From assembly GCF_029168945.1 (NCBI RefSeq), contig NC_083601.1, forward strand, positions 17,946,160 through 18,010,159: DNA of 64,000 nt, read 5' to 3'. Source of the DNA: Cannabis sativa (lineage: Eukaryota > Streptophyta > Magnoliopsida > Rosales > Cannabaceae). Positions 1 to 11,604 of the stretch are shown piece by piece. Both the position numbers and the translations under genes were made by a program. Numbering within the stretch: the stretch's first letter is position 1; every line of letters begins with the position of its first letter. The notes under the pieces were generated by a model, which saw nothing but the letters and a program-made list of their open reading frames with translations, was not told the DNA's origin and searched no databases.

Positions 1-933
1 GTTCTTGATGACTGTATGTTAGATGATTTGGGGTACAAAGGGCCGACCTTCACTTGGGTCAATAAAAGACAAGGCATTTCACATGTCCAAGAACGATTAG
101 ATCGATTTGTGTGCAATCATGCTTGGTCTGAACTATATCATTCAGTCTGAGTGTCCCGTGGTGACTTTCTTTGGTCTGATCGTCGACCTATAGTCGCTAA
201 ACTAGAGAATATTGTGGTACAGAATCATGAGCGAATTAAGAAATAGTTCTATTTTGAACCACAATAGCTTAAAGATGAGGAATGTTGATCTATTGTGGCT
301 GAAGCTTGGCAAATATGTACGTTAGATGTGGCTGATCTAGTGGGACTTCGAGATTCGCTTGATTACTGTGGAAAGTGTCTTTCATCTTAGAATAAGCAAA
401 GGTTTGGGTCGCTACCTAAGCAAGTTGTGGACACTCAGAATGAGATAGATAAACTCTTAAATGCCAATGCTCTCGATGTTCGAATGGATGAGGTGAAAGC
501 TCTAGAACTTAAATTGGATGACCTTATGAATAGAGAGAAACTTTACTGGAAGCAGAGATCAAGATCGGAGTGGATGATGGCAAGGGATAGAAACACGAAA
601 TACTTTCATAACAAAGCGTCAGTGAAGAAAAAGAAAAATGCTATTACTGAGATTATGACGGAATTCGGCCAAAAGTTGTGTTTAGAGGAAGAGATTGTTG
701 GTGAAGTAGAGCGGCATTTTAGAGATATTTTTCAAACATCCAATCCGAAAAATGGACAAATCTAGCGTGGTACGGAGGTTGTTAATTCTCATATTTCGGT
801 GGTTGATAATGAGCGCCTAATGAAACCATTCACTTAGGAGGATATTCACTAGACTATTAAGGCCATTGGCGCCACTAAAGCTCCAGGACCAAATAGATTT
901 CATGCTTTATTTTTTCAGAGATTTTGGGATATT

Positions 934-1803
934 ATGGGTGACATGGTCAGCCAAGTATGCCTTGCAATCCTAAATGACGGTGCTTCAGTGCGGCAGTTGA
1001 ATAAGTCAAACGTAGTGTTGATACCAAAAGTGCAAAAACCAGATTTGGTTAAAGAGTGTCGACATATTGCTTTGTGTAACATAATGTATAAAATTGTTGT
1101 GAAAGCTTTATCATTGAGGATGAAAAGTGTTCTTGGCCCCCTTATCTCATCTTTTCAAAGTGCATTTATTCCAGGACGGTCGATACATGACAACATTATG
1201 GTTAGTTTTGAGCTTCTTCATTCACTATTTAAAAGAAATAACGGGAGAAAGAGTTTTATGGCACTTAAGCTTGACATGAGTAAAGCATATGACCAAGTGG
1301 AATGGGGATTCTTAGCCAGTATGATGCGACAGTTTGGCTTTGTTGAGGGTTAGGTTAGGGTTATCATGGACTGTGTGATGACCCTGGAGTACACTTTCTT
1401 AATCAATGGGTGCCCTAAAGGCCGCGTGATTCCGACAAGAGGGTTACGACAGGGATGTCCTTTATCTCCTTATTAATTCCTATTCTGTGCAGAATCTTTG
1501 TCTTCGTTATTCTCCCTTGAAGAAGCCACAACTTAACTGATTAGGTTTAGGTGTTATAGATCGGGACCACGTGTTACTCACTTGTTCTTTGCAGACGATA
1601 GCCTTGTGTTTGGTAAGGCTAATGGAGGTGATAGTGAAACTATAAAGTGTATCCTTCTAACTTATGAGGCTGTCTCGTGGCAGAAGATTAATTTTGAGAA
1701 GTTTGTTATCACTTTTAGTCTAAATGTGCAACAGGTGGATCAAGATGGGGTTTTAAGAGTTTTAGGGTTGACATCAGTGGCTACGCATGACAAATACATG
1801 TGA
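934..1803 (+). pseudogene. LINE reverse transcriptase domain, broken
   Basis: The RT palm and fingers are recognisable: QSAFIPGRSIHDN, then LKLDMSKAYDQVEW (catalytic-type Asp), then LRQGCPLSPY, and in another segment the FFADDSLVF catalytic motif near 1581-1610. A TAG stop follows the GFVEG segment at about 1351, and a stop follows PLSPY, so the domain is not expressed as one chain. The second LINE in this window (58.6-60.6 kb) has the same motifs in the same order but is much better preserved. Reverse transcription at the target site is the known role of this family. Confidence 0.85.
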
Positions 1804-2618
1804 TTACCTATGGTGATTGGTAGAAACAAACAGCGAGCGTTTGAGGGGATCTGTGAAAAGGTTAGGAAGCATGTGTGGGGATGGAAGCATAATTTCATTT
1901 CAGTCGGTGGGAGGGAAGTACTCATCAATTCTATTCTTCAAGCTATTTCAACTTATATGATGAGTGTCTTTAAGCTTCCGACGAAAACTTGTGAAAAATT
2001 AAAGTATATTATAAGACAATTCTAGTGGGGTTCATGTGGAGATCAAAGGAAGATTCTTTGGGTGAAATGGGAAACAGTATGTCAGCCTAAGGCGATGGGT
2101 GGGCTTGGTTTTTGAGATTTTAATTTTTTAATCAAGCTCTTTTGGCCAAGCAAGTTTGGAGGTTATTTCTATATCCAGATTCATTGCTTGCTCAAATTTT
2201 GAAATATAAATATTTTTCAAATTGCTCTATCCGTGAGGCCACAGAAAAAATTGGTTCATCAAATCTTTGGTCGAGTTTGATTAAGGAAATGGAATTGCTT
2301 AAGTGCGGGCTTCGGAGATCTATTGGAGATGGAACACAAGTTAAGGCTTTCAAGGACCCATGGCTCTCGCGTCCGAGGTCTTTTTAGCCTATCATGAAGA
2401 GGATTAATAATGACTGCCAGGTAAATGAATTTATTCTTCTATTTGGTACTTGGGATGTGGGAAAGTTTCAACAAGTTTTTTTGCCAAAGGATGTGGACAT
2501 AATTCTATCTATTCCATTGGCGAGGTGTGAGGCAGAAGATGGTTGGTGCTGACACTACGATAGAGATGGGGTTTATAATGTCAAGAGTGGCTACTCATTG
2601 GCCTGGTCGCTCTAGGTT

Positions 2619-3616
2619 ATGGAGGGTGTTGCAGATTCATCCAGGTTGACTTGCTGGTGGAATGGAGTATGGAATCTCAATTTGCCACCAAAGGTGAAAA
2701 TTTTTATTTGGCTTATGTTCCATTTGGCTTTACCAGTAGCAACACAACTTATCTTCCAGAAAGTTCGGGTACCTCTTTGTTGTTCTTGGTGTGGAGAATA
2801 AGCTGAAACTCTTGAGCATGCTCCACTTTTCTGTTCTAGTTTAATTCTAGTGTGGCTTCAGTTGGGGTGTGGTCGGTGCTCCGTCGATGTGCACATGGGC
2901 CAATGCAAGAAATTCTCCGACTACTTTTTGACAGGCTATCCTGTGAAGCTTTTGAATTGATGATGACAACTCTTTGGTGGCTATGGTATGATAGGAACTC
3001 AATATTATTTGGCAACAAGTAGTCAAAATTGGATATTATTCTAGACTTAGCCAGTAACCATCTGACAGAGTTAAAGGAGTATGTCGGTGAGGCCTTCATT
3101 TGGGATTGGGCCTTGCAAACCCAGTGGGAAATTGAGCTACTCGATGGATGCCACCTCCTCCTAAATCCTTTGCTCTAGCGACGGATGCTTCGGTGATTCC
3201 GGGGAGGGGCTTTGTTGGATTGGGGGGGAGGGGGGTAATATGGGATGCATTTGGTTGGTGTGGTCATCAGGTGTGTTAGGTGATTTCTCTGCTAATGTGG
3301 CGGAGCTGCTTGCCATTCGTCTAAGCTTGGTTCTTACGCATCAATTTGGTTTCAATATTTCATTGTTAATAATGATTCTACTGTGGCAATTAGTTGGATA
3401 AATAAGATTTACATTAATTTTAGTTTTCACTCTATTTTATTAGATATCTATTCTTTATTAGCTGTTGTTAGTGGTGGTTCTTGCAGTGTCATTTTGCGAT
3501 CAGCAAATGGTGTTGCCCATACACTGGAAACCTCTGTTACTAGTCTAGGAGATTGTGTTTGGACAAATGTTTGTCCTCGATTTTTGAGTTCTTCTGTACC
3601 AGCTGATTTTTCTTAA
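2619..3616 (+). pseudogene. LINE zf-RVT and RNase H remnant
   Basis: The LPPKVKIFIWLMFHLALP segment and the following CCSWCGE match the zinc-binding region found after RT in plant LINEs. Further on, ATDASVIPG (near 3180) and the SCSVILRSANGVAHTL region (3480-3530) are RNase H-like. Frames change and stops interrupt. This is the C-terminal part of the decayed LINE. Confidence 0.75.
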
Positions 3617-3650
3617 TGAATTGTGCATTTTTTTTAAAAAAATATATATT

Positions 3651-4876
3651 TATCGGTTTTAATGAAATGTTCAATTTATACTTTTGGTATATGATGTCTA
3701 CCCCTGTTGATTAATTTTGACATTTAAATAAATTTAAAGAACAAAGTTCGTATTTTTAAGTAGGTCTCATTATTTAATTTAATGATAATATTAACTTTCT
3801 CTACTATTTAGAGTTTTATATTCTCTTAATCTAGTACACTTTAACTATTCAAATGTTTATTGAGATTTTCAAAAACTAATTAATAAAGAAATTAAGCTTA
3901 AAAAATTATAATAGAAAAATAATGCAATAAGAATTTTTACGTAGTTAAGGTATTAATAAATTTTAGTCCACAAAAATTGAGCTTGAAAAGTTATGGAGTA
4001 TTTCTACATAAGAATATTCTTGCCAAAGTTGCAAAACCCTAAACCTTACCTTGAGTCTATGAACTGATTCTCAAACTTTTTGCATGAAGGGATCATGTTC
4101 TATTTATAGGCTAGGGTCGAGTTTATGGATAAACTCGAACCCGCTAGGTGTCAACTAAGTCTACTGCTGGGGTAAAATGCAATATTATACTGACTTTGGA
4201 CTAGTTAGGTGAGGCCCAATTGTTGGGACAACAGTCGTCCATACGGAAGGGGACCACTTGACAGTGACAAGTGGCATGCGTTGCCAATCGTGTGTAGTGC
4301 CCGTCTGAGAAGAACGTGTGAACAAAAGGCTTGTCCTTTTTAGGTGATGTGCGCATTTCACAGGTCTGACACAAGGGGCAAGCCCCTGATTTGGTGGGGT
4401 TCAGTATCAGAGAGGTGCCACGTAGGATGATATGGGGATGTCTCCGAATACCTCTTCAATACCTCACCCGAATTGTCCTACGAGGGTATCTAGTGTACTA
4501 TGCTGAGTCTTCCTTCTTCTAAACTAGTCGTTATTACCATACCAAAAAAGATTCAGCCTTACCATGTTACATTAGATTATAGTTGGACCCGGAGTTGTGG
4601 CCCGACTCCATTACGAACTGACCCACTAACTTTATTGGACTTGTGAATGGGCCCGCTTTGGCTAATCTTGGGCCTCCAAATTACACGCATCACCTATATA
4701 GAAATATGGTGATCTTTGGCATATGATACAATAATAATCAATTGCAATTATTTCGTAGCGTACCTAATTTAGTACCGTAAAACCAACAATGATAACCTAG
4801 AACTTGCAAGTTCCAAATAGGTTGTTTAACACATTAGTCTTTCGGACTAGCCATATGTAAAGATGAGGTCCTTATG
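3651..4876. other. Intergenic; possible minus-strand solo-LTR remnant
   Basis: No coding sequence can be supported. The reverse strand carries a good TATA box (plus-strand tatttatagg at 4101-4110) in a region of moderate GC with LTR-like texture (about 3950-4700). I could not find matching TG...CA ends or a target duplication, so the assignment to a solo LTR is only a guess. Confidence 0.3.
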
Positions 4877-7781
4877 TGTAACGTCCTAAATAATTAGGCA
4901 CACTACCCAAGATACTTATGAAACCCTAATCCCCTAAATGGGATTACTAATGAAATTAACGCGGAATTTAAACTTTAATCATAAACGGAGTAAAAATAAA
5001 ACTTGTAATAATTTAAACTTTACGATCTAAAAGTTACAAAAATTGGGATCTCAAAAATATTTACAAAATATTATTACAAGTCCTTTTTCTTTCGGCCAGC
5101 CTAAGCGCAAAATAGAGTCTCAAAAACACAACACAGGTAGACCCCAACCTGCTTGGTCTGATATGGCCCGGACATGTACATTCTTCGTCCAGCTCCTGCA
5201 CTCATGGTTGATTAACAACAGTCTTACCCTTTCCTGCACAGTAGAGCACCCGTGAGCCAAGCCCAACAAGACAGTATAAATCATAACAAATATAATATGC
5301 TTATCATATAATATAAACAGTAAACCCATTCATATATGTGTGTGTCACAGACCTGCATGTCACACTCACATGCCTATTTATGTCTACGTGGCGTAAGCCT
5401 ATGTGTTGTGCTCACACATTTATTTATATCTACGTGGCATAGACCTACGTGTTGCTCTCACACGTCTAATTACAATAAGGCCTTAGAATAGTTCATATCG
5501 GTTCTGGTTACCGAGTCCAACTTGATTATGTCTTGACACATAACCCTTAATCTCAATATGTAACACATAATTATTGGTGCCACTACACTATTTGTCTATT
5601 TTCTATAGACCTGCATGTTACGCTCACAAGCTGATTTATGTCTACATGGCGTAGACCTACGTGTTGCTCTCACATATATATTTATATCTACGTGGCGTAA
5701 ACCTACGTGTTGCTCTCACACGTCAAATTACAATAAGGCCTCAGTAGGGTTTACCTCGGTTCTGGTTACCGAGCCTAACCTGGTAATGCTTTGCTCGCAT
5801 ATATACGTAATCCATGTATTACATTCTTTCGGTGGTTTATCCTGGTGATATATACCAGGTCTAACCTAGTTATGTCTTATACACATAACTCTTAACATAC
5901 ATACGTGTATTCAATATTTACTACAACATATATAATCTTAGGGTAATAATCCTAACTTGCATACTATGTAATCACTCATATAATACATTTCTATATACTC
6001 AGATAACATTTACTAAGAGCGTTAATCCTAACTCATGCTTTCACTGGATTCATAATATTATAGGGTAATAACCCTAGACCGCATTAAAATTAAACTCAAG
6101 GTACTAACTTACCGAGTCTAGTCTAATTATGCCTTAAGCGCATAATTCATAATCTTAATATATACATATATCCGACATGGCATAATATTTACACAACATA
6201 TATCACTAGGGTAATAACCCTAGGCTATTAACCGCAAATATTAGGGTAATAACCCTAATCCCGGTTACAATTACTCACATATATCATATTCAACATAAGC
6301 GCCACCGGGCATACTCTACGTGAAAACTACTGTCTTACATGTTGTCCCGCAATAATAGAGATTCCAAACCCCTGGATGCTCCTGATCAGGTGCCGGTAAT
6401 CCTAGACACACAATCCGAGATTTCACAAATAGGGTTAATCCCTAATTCAACTTTCACAAAATATAATCATGGCATTCAAAATACAGATAATCATATAGAG
6501 CTCAGAACGAGCTTTCCAAAGACATAAAGAACGTCCAAAACGGAGTCCTGAGTTAAAAGTTATGGCCAAAACAAAATCGAGAAAAAGATGGCTCTCTGCT
6601 AGGTTGTATGGCCGTGGCGACCATAAATCTGGCCGCGGCCACTGGGTTCGAAAAACCCAAAAAACTAGATTTTAAGGTCTGAAAATGCTCACTTTACCAC
6701 ATATTCGAACCTCAACCAAATCAGAGAGTAAAAACACAAATTTCATGCTTAAATTCACCACAGAATGTGCATCCCAAAAATTAGATTAACAACACTCAAG
6801 TCAAGCTCAACACTTGAGAAAAATTCAACCTAGACATCAAATCCATAACCATGAACATCAAAACCCCAAATACCTCATGCTTGAACACGACATTTTACAG
6901 AATTTAAAATCACATTTCAACACAAATCCAACCTCAAAGATTACCCCCAAGTCATACTAAGAGTAATCCACACCAATTCCTACTCAAACAAGCATGAGTT
7001 AACAAAATCACACCCATATCAAATTCATGCATACCAAGAACATCTAAAGCTTAAAAGCTCACAATTTCATTTCAATTTCAGCAAGAATTCAAAGCATAAA
7101 ACAGTAGGAATACTACCTCAATTCCAAGCTTAAAGATTCCACAACTTCAAAGCTCCAATCAATAACCAAATTCCAAGCAATTTCCACCAAGTCAAATTTG
7201 GAAAATCAAAGAGGGTTTGAGAGAGAGAGGGGTCGGGCAAGGAGGAAACAAAGGCCATAAAATTCATTTGTTTTTCCTCAAAATTCATCTTTTATTAAAG
7301 TAAATCAATAAAGATCAAAAGACCATTTTACCCCTGGGCTAAAAAACATGCATAAACACTCACATGGGCAATTTAGCCATTTCATTCACTCATAAATCCA
7401 ATATAATTTCAGATTATTCATCAATAATAAAAATGCCAATTAATTCAATCCCAAATGAATTTCAGGCCCGAACCCGGTTCGGCCCGAAACACCCGGTTGT
7501 GACTATATCGCGCCAACCTGTCAGAACACACCAGAAAAAGACAACACAAACATACTATATAATAATATAGTTTCAGAAGCACGTAATTAAATTAATTTCA
7601 TCATTTTACCCTTCTCGGGTCATAATTACTAAAATGCCCCTAGCTCACCAACGGGGTCTTAACATAGCATGAATCAAATAAATTCTTATATATTGAACTA
7701 TATAATAATATAATTCATCAATTATTCATAATTATCTAATTAGGGTTTTGCTAATCCACTTCCCAATTCTAGGGTATTACA
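4877..7781 (-). repeat. 3' LTR of the chromovirus
   Basis: The LTR is 2905 bp long and starts TGTAACGTCC and ends GGTATTACA on the plus strand, with the TG...CA ends expected of LTRs. On the minus strand it is the downstream LTR, next to the polypurine tract. It contains internal duplicated units rich in ctacgtggcgtagacc and tgttgctctcacac (about 5345-5545 and 5608-5795), and four copies of a short hairpin motif (agggtaataaccct type) between 5940 and 6260. Confidence 0.95.
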
Positions 7782-7800
7782 ATTACCCCCTCCTTATAGA
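7782..7800 (-). other. Polypurine tract of the chromovirus
   Basis: On the minus strand the sequence TATAAGGAGGGGGTAAT lies directly before the TG of the 3' LTR. This is the position and composition of the plus-strand primer of an LTR retrotransposon, and it fixes the element's orientation. Confidence 0.8.
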
Positions 7801-7840
7801 AATTTCGTCCCGAAATTTACCTGAACAACTCCAGATATTT

Positions 7841-8203
7841 CTAGTGCATATCCGTCTCGAGTTCCCAGGTTGCCTTTTCCACTTTACTGTTTTTCCACGG
7901 TACTTTTACCAGTGCCACTGTCTTGCTTCTCAAGACTTTTTCTCTTCTATCAAGTATCTGCACTGGTTGTTCGTCATATGACAAGGCTGGCTGAAGTTCC
8001 AATGATTCATAACTCAGAATATGGGATGATTCTGAGACATACTTCTGAAGCATTGAAATGTGGAACACATCATGTACAGCTGCCAACGCTGGGGGCATAG
8101 CCAACCTGTACGCTACTTGCCCTATCCTCTCAAGGATTTCAAAAGGTCCAATGAACCTTGGGCTAAGCTTTCCTTTCTTACCAAAGCGTTTAATGCCTTT
8201 CAT
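7841..8203 (-). pseudogene. Chromovirus pol C-terminus: integrase tail with chromodomain-like end
   Basis: The reading begins within the integrase C-terminal region ([19 protein letters not shown], then [13 protein letters not shown]) and runs into a chromodomain-like end ([10 protein letters not shown] ... VKVPWKN ... ATWELE). In Tekay/Del chromoviruses this tail is thought to guide integration to chromatin. The segment is open over 120 codons but separated from the integrase core by breaks upstream. Confidence 0.85.
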
Positions 8204-8295
8204 CGGTGATATTCAGAGAAACACCTTGTTCCCGATTCAATATCCCGACGCTTTCGATCAGCATAACTTCTCTGTTTACTCTGAGCTGCGAGCAT

Positions 8296-9463
8296 TCACG
8301 CTCTAATCTTGTCAACTGCCTCACTCGTTCTCTGAACAGCCTCGGGACCCAAGAACTTTCTTTCACCTACTTCATCCCAGTGAATAGGTGATCTACATTT
8401 TCTTCCATATAAAAGTTCATAAGGGGCCACCCCAATTGTTGCCTGATAGCTGTTATTATAAGAGAACTCGATCAGGGGTATGTACTTTACCCATGATCCT
8501 TCAAAGTCAAGCACACATGCCCGTAGCATGTCTTTTAATATCTATATAGTCCTCTCGGATTGCCCATCCGTCTGAGGATGAAATGCTGTGCTGAACTTTA
8601 ACTGAGCACCCATAGCTCAATGGAGACTTCCCAGAATCTTGATGTAAACTTCAGATCTCTATCCGAAACAATGGACTTTGGGACACCATGAAGACGAACA
8701 ATTTTTCTGACATATAACTCAGCATACTGGTCAGTGGAAAAATTTGTCTGAACAGGTAAAAAGTGCGCTGACTTTGTAAACCTGTCCACTATGGTCCACA
8801 CAGAGTCAAACTGTCCCGTGGTTCTAGGTAAACCTACCACGAAGTCCATAGCAATGACTTCCCATTTCCACTCTGGTATGTTCAGTGGCTGCAGCAACTC
8901 TGCATGCCTCTGATGCTCAGTCTTCACTTGCTGACAGATAAGACACTTAGCAACATACTCAGCGATGTCATTTTTCATGTCTGGCCACCAGAACATGGCT
9001 TTCAGGTCTTGGTACATCTTTGTTGACCCTGGATGAACTGAGTAAGGAGTCGTATGAGACTCATCCATGATCTTCCTTTAATACCATCATCCATAGGCAC
9101 ACAAACACGATCTCTGAATCGTAACATTCCCATTACATCCACTAAAAAATCACTAGCCTTCCCAGCCGAAACCCTTCCTCGGGTTTTTTTTACCAGCTCT
9201 GGATCTTGCATTTGTACTTCTTTGATTCGCTCTAAAAGAGTAGGTTGTAGGGTAATATTAGCCAATTGCCCCACAACTAACTCAGTCATAGCTCGGGTCA
9301 TCTCATTTTCTAGCTGTTGGGATATTTGCTTCACTGTACATAACTGACTCTGAACCTTTCTGCTCAAGGCATCAATAACCACGTTGGCTTTACCAGGGTG
9401 ATAAAGGATTTCACAGCCATAATCCTTCACCAACACGAGCCAGCGTCTTTGTCTCATATTCAA
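8296..9463 (-). pseudogene. Chromovirus integrase, broken into frames
   Basis: The zinc-binding part shows paired His residues (SVHPG region) followed by a CxxC (KCLICQQVK). The core shows MDFVVGLPRT, IVDRFTKSAHF and SIVSDRD, which supply two of the catalytic acids. The expected Glu region (HPQTDGQSERT) is present near 8545-8590 but in another frame, after a frameshift close to 8600, and a stop follows at about 8540. The piece at 8296-8529 (SYNNSYQATIGVAPYELLYGR) continues the domain. Together they show a complete but inactive integrase. Confidence 0.88.
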
Positions 9464-9469
9464 ATCTCT

Positions 9470-9748
9470 CTAGGTAAAGAAGTATTTCAAACTCTTGTGA
9501 TTAGTGTATATCTCACATTTCTCGCCATATAGGTAATGCCGCCAAATCTTTAGCGCAAATACCACTGCTGCGAGTTCTAGATCGTGAGTAGGGTACCTCT
9601 GCTCGTACTTTTTTAACTGCTGAGAAGCATAGGCTATTACCTTTCCAGCTTGCATAAGCACACAGCTGAGACCCTGTCTCGAGGCATCACAATAAACCAC
9701 GAACTTTTCCTTATCTGAAGGAAGAGTTAGTACTGGAGCGGTAATCAA
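9470..9748 (-). pseudogene. Chromovirus RNase H segment
   Basis: The chain [18 protein letters not shown] followed by [19 protein letters not shown] and [18 protein letters not shown] is the standard RT-linked RNase H of Ty3/gypsy elements, with the acidic residues in CDAS and HDLE and with Asn in place of Asp in YTNHKS. A stop separates it from the integrase frame. Confidence 0.88.
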
Positions 9749-9781
9749 GCGCTGCTTTAACTCCAGGAAACTTTTCTCACA

Positions 9782-10230
9782 CTAATCTGTCCAAACAAAC
9801 TTCAAATTCTTTCGGGTCAGTTCTGTTAAGGGTACGATAATCTTTGAAAAACCCTCAACAAACCGACGATAATACCCAGCTGATCCCAGAAAGCTTCTAA
9901 CCGCAATAGCTGATTTCGGTATTGGCCAATCCCGAACAACTTCAATTTTAGTCGGATCCACCATGATCCCCTCTTTATCCACTATGTGCCCTAGGAAAGA
10001 GACACGAAATAACTAGAATTCACACTTTTTGAATTTAGCATATAGCTTATGATCTCGTAACCGTTGTAAAACTGCTATAAGATGCAACTCATACTCTTCT
10101 TATGATTCAGCATACACCAAGATGTCATCGATAAACACGATCACACATCTATCCAGGTAATCCTTGAACACCCGATTCATATAATCCATATTAAATATAG
10201 TATGCAGCCTTGGCCCGTCATTCACCCTGA
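9782..10230 (-). pseudogene. Chromovirus reverse transcriptase, C-terminal half only
   Basis: The catalytic motif [11 protein letters not shown] is visible near 10105-10135 (minus strand), directly followed by a TAA stop. The thumb and connection continue as [18 protein letters not shown] and [19 protein letters not shown]. The front half of RT and the whole protease are missing: 10230-10315 joins unrelated frames to the end of gag. Conserved Asp residues of the FIDD box are intact, but the enzyme cannot be made. Confidence 0.85.
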
Positions 10231-10315
10231 TGGCGTTCTGGCATTTTGAATATTCTAAATATGATCTGAAAGAGGATCCGTGACTTTGACGGCCACCTCA
10301 AATTCCCCGAAACTT

Positions 10316-11166
10316 TCAGTTACCCCCTGATACTTCGGAAGCCTCAGCCTTGCGTTTGTGATCAGGGTTGCCAATGTCGGTCCCCTTACTGACATTACCA
10401 CTAGCAGGAGAATTCGATACCATGACGACATCCTTTACAGTCTGCTCTTTCGCAACATGTTGCTCAGCCTCCTCAGCAATCAAGGCTTGCTCTACCACTT
10501 TCTTGTACAAAGTGTCATGTGAAGTGGTAATCTTCAAGTCCCGACTGATTGTGGCATTCAGTCCTCTCACATACTTCTGTTTCTTGGTGAAATCTCTGGG
10601 CACCAGATCACCAGCAAACTTAGACAGCCGGTCAAACTCCAGGGTGTATTCGACCACTGACATCTTTCCCTGAGTAAACTTCACAAAATCCTCCATGTGT
10701 GAAGTTCTCACAACGATGTTGTAAAACTTTTCCTCAAACAAACTTTTAAATTCTTCCCAGGTCATTACACTGACATCCCGAGTTTGACCCACAATGTCCC
10801 ACCAGACGCGGGTATGGTCTTGTAGCATAAAGGCTGCACAATTCACTTGCTCAGTTCCCGTCACCCCCATATTATCGAGAATACGGGTAATAGTGCTCAT
10901 CCACTGCTCGGCCTTTATTATATCAATACCTCCCAGAAAAGTCGGAGGTTGCAGCTTCACAAACCGCTCAAATACCGATCTCTATGCAGCAAAACGAACC
11001 CCTAGTTACCCACCATTGGCACAAGTGCTGGTGGTAACACTTGATCAACAGGGGCAGCCGGTTGCCTTAATCGTCGCAACTCTTCTTCCTGACGAAGTAT
11101 GACACTTCGCATTTCATGAAACATTTGCTGCCAGTCAGTTGAAGGATTAGCATTACTAACCCCCAT
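10316..11166 (-). pseudogene. Chromovirus gag (capsid part)
   Basis: The main open segment (10316-10960, 214 codons) starts MKLQPPTFLGG and matches the retrotransposon gag domain: AEQWMSTITRIL, VWWDIVGQTR, TWEEFKSLFEEKFYN, QGKMSVVEYTLEFDRL. An upstream portion in the same frame (RQEEELRRLRQP near 11050-11100) is cut off by two stops close to 10985-11010. The C-terminal zinc knuckle is not seen because the sequence breaks into the deletion that also removed protease. Confidence 0.85.
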
Positions 11167-11587
11167 ATTATCCCTCGAATTCTGCGGAGGTGGGGTGGTG
11201 CCAGTGGATTGGTTTGGGCAGCCCCAGGCTCTACTTACTCGCCCTGTGGTCTAGATGATTACGGAGGGTCCATTACTGGTACCCCTATAATCAACAACCC
11301 TAGCGAGTTAAGCACCAATACCACACTTACGCACTTATTGCCTTAAACCCTAACTCATCTATTTACCCCATATAAATATTCATTAATCAAATAGCATTTA
11401 AAGCATGGCATCACATAACACATAAATACTCTAGATGCTTGCATACTGCTTAAAATGGAAAGCGGTAAATAGATGATCACACAAACAGTAAAGTATTTAC
11501 TCTCAATACTTACTGCACCATGAGTCGAGCTTGTCTCTAACGATAAATGTACATGTTCGGCCGGTCTACAGGAAGTTTAAAACTTTG

Positions 11588-11601
11588 GCGCACTGATACC
11601 A
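11588..11601 (-). other. Primer-binding site (initiator Met tRNA type)
   Basis: On the minus strand TGGTATCAGTGCGC lies three bases inside the 5' LTR end. Plant LTR elements primed by initiator Met tRNA carry TGGTATCAGAGC; here a single position differs in the first 12. This confirms which LTR is the 5' one. Confidence 0.85.
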
Positions 11602-11604
11602 AAT

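Larger units (their letters stand above)
1..3650 (+). mobile_element. Decayed LINE (L1-type), truncated by the window edge
   Basis: A degenerate plant LINE ORF2 is readable across this stretch in shifting frames. The order is the end of the endonuclease (GPTFTWVNKR, about 50-110), a linker with the YWKQRSRSEW motif near 545, reverse transcriptase (about 840-1640), the RVT-associated zinc-binding region (about 2640-2830) and RNase H (about 3150-3600). The block contains many in-frame stops, so it cannot make a full protein. It ends in an A/T-rich stretch near 3630-3650. No target duplication can be checked because the 5' end lies outside the window. Element type is confident; exact 3' end is not. 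Confidence 0.9.

Noticed and set aside
5939..6260. Telomere-like ccctaa motifs
   Set aside because: Not in tandem; they belong to the LTR hairpin motif, not to interstitial telomere repeats.
7841..10960. Possible endogenous plant virus instead of a retrotransposon
   Set aside because: LTRs, PBS, integrase and a 5-bp duplication identify a Ty3/gypsy element; no movement or coat protein is seen.
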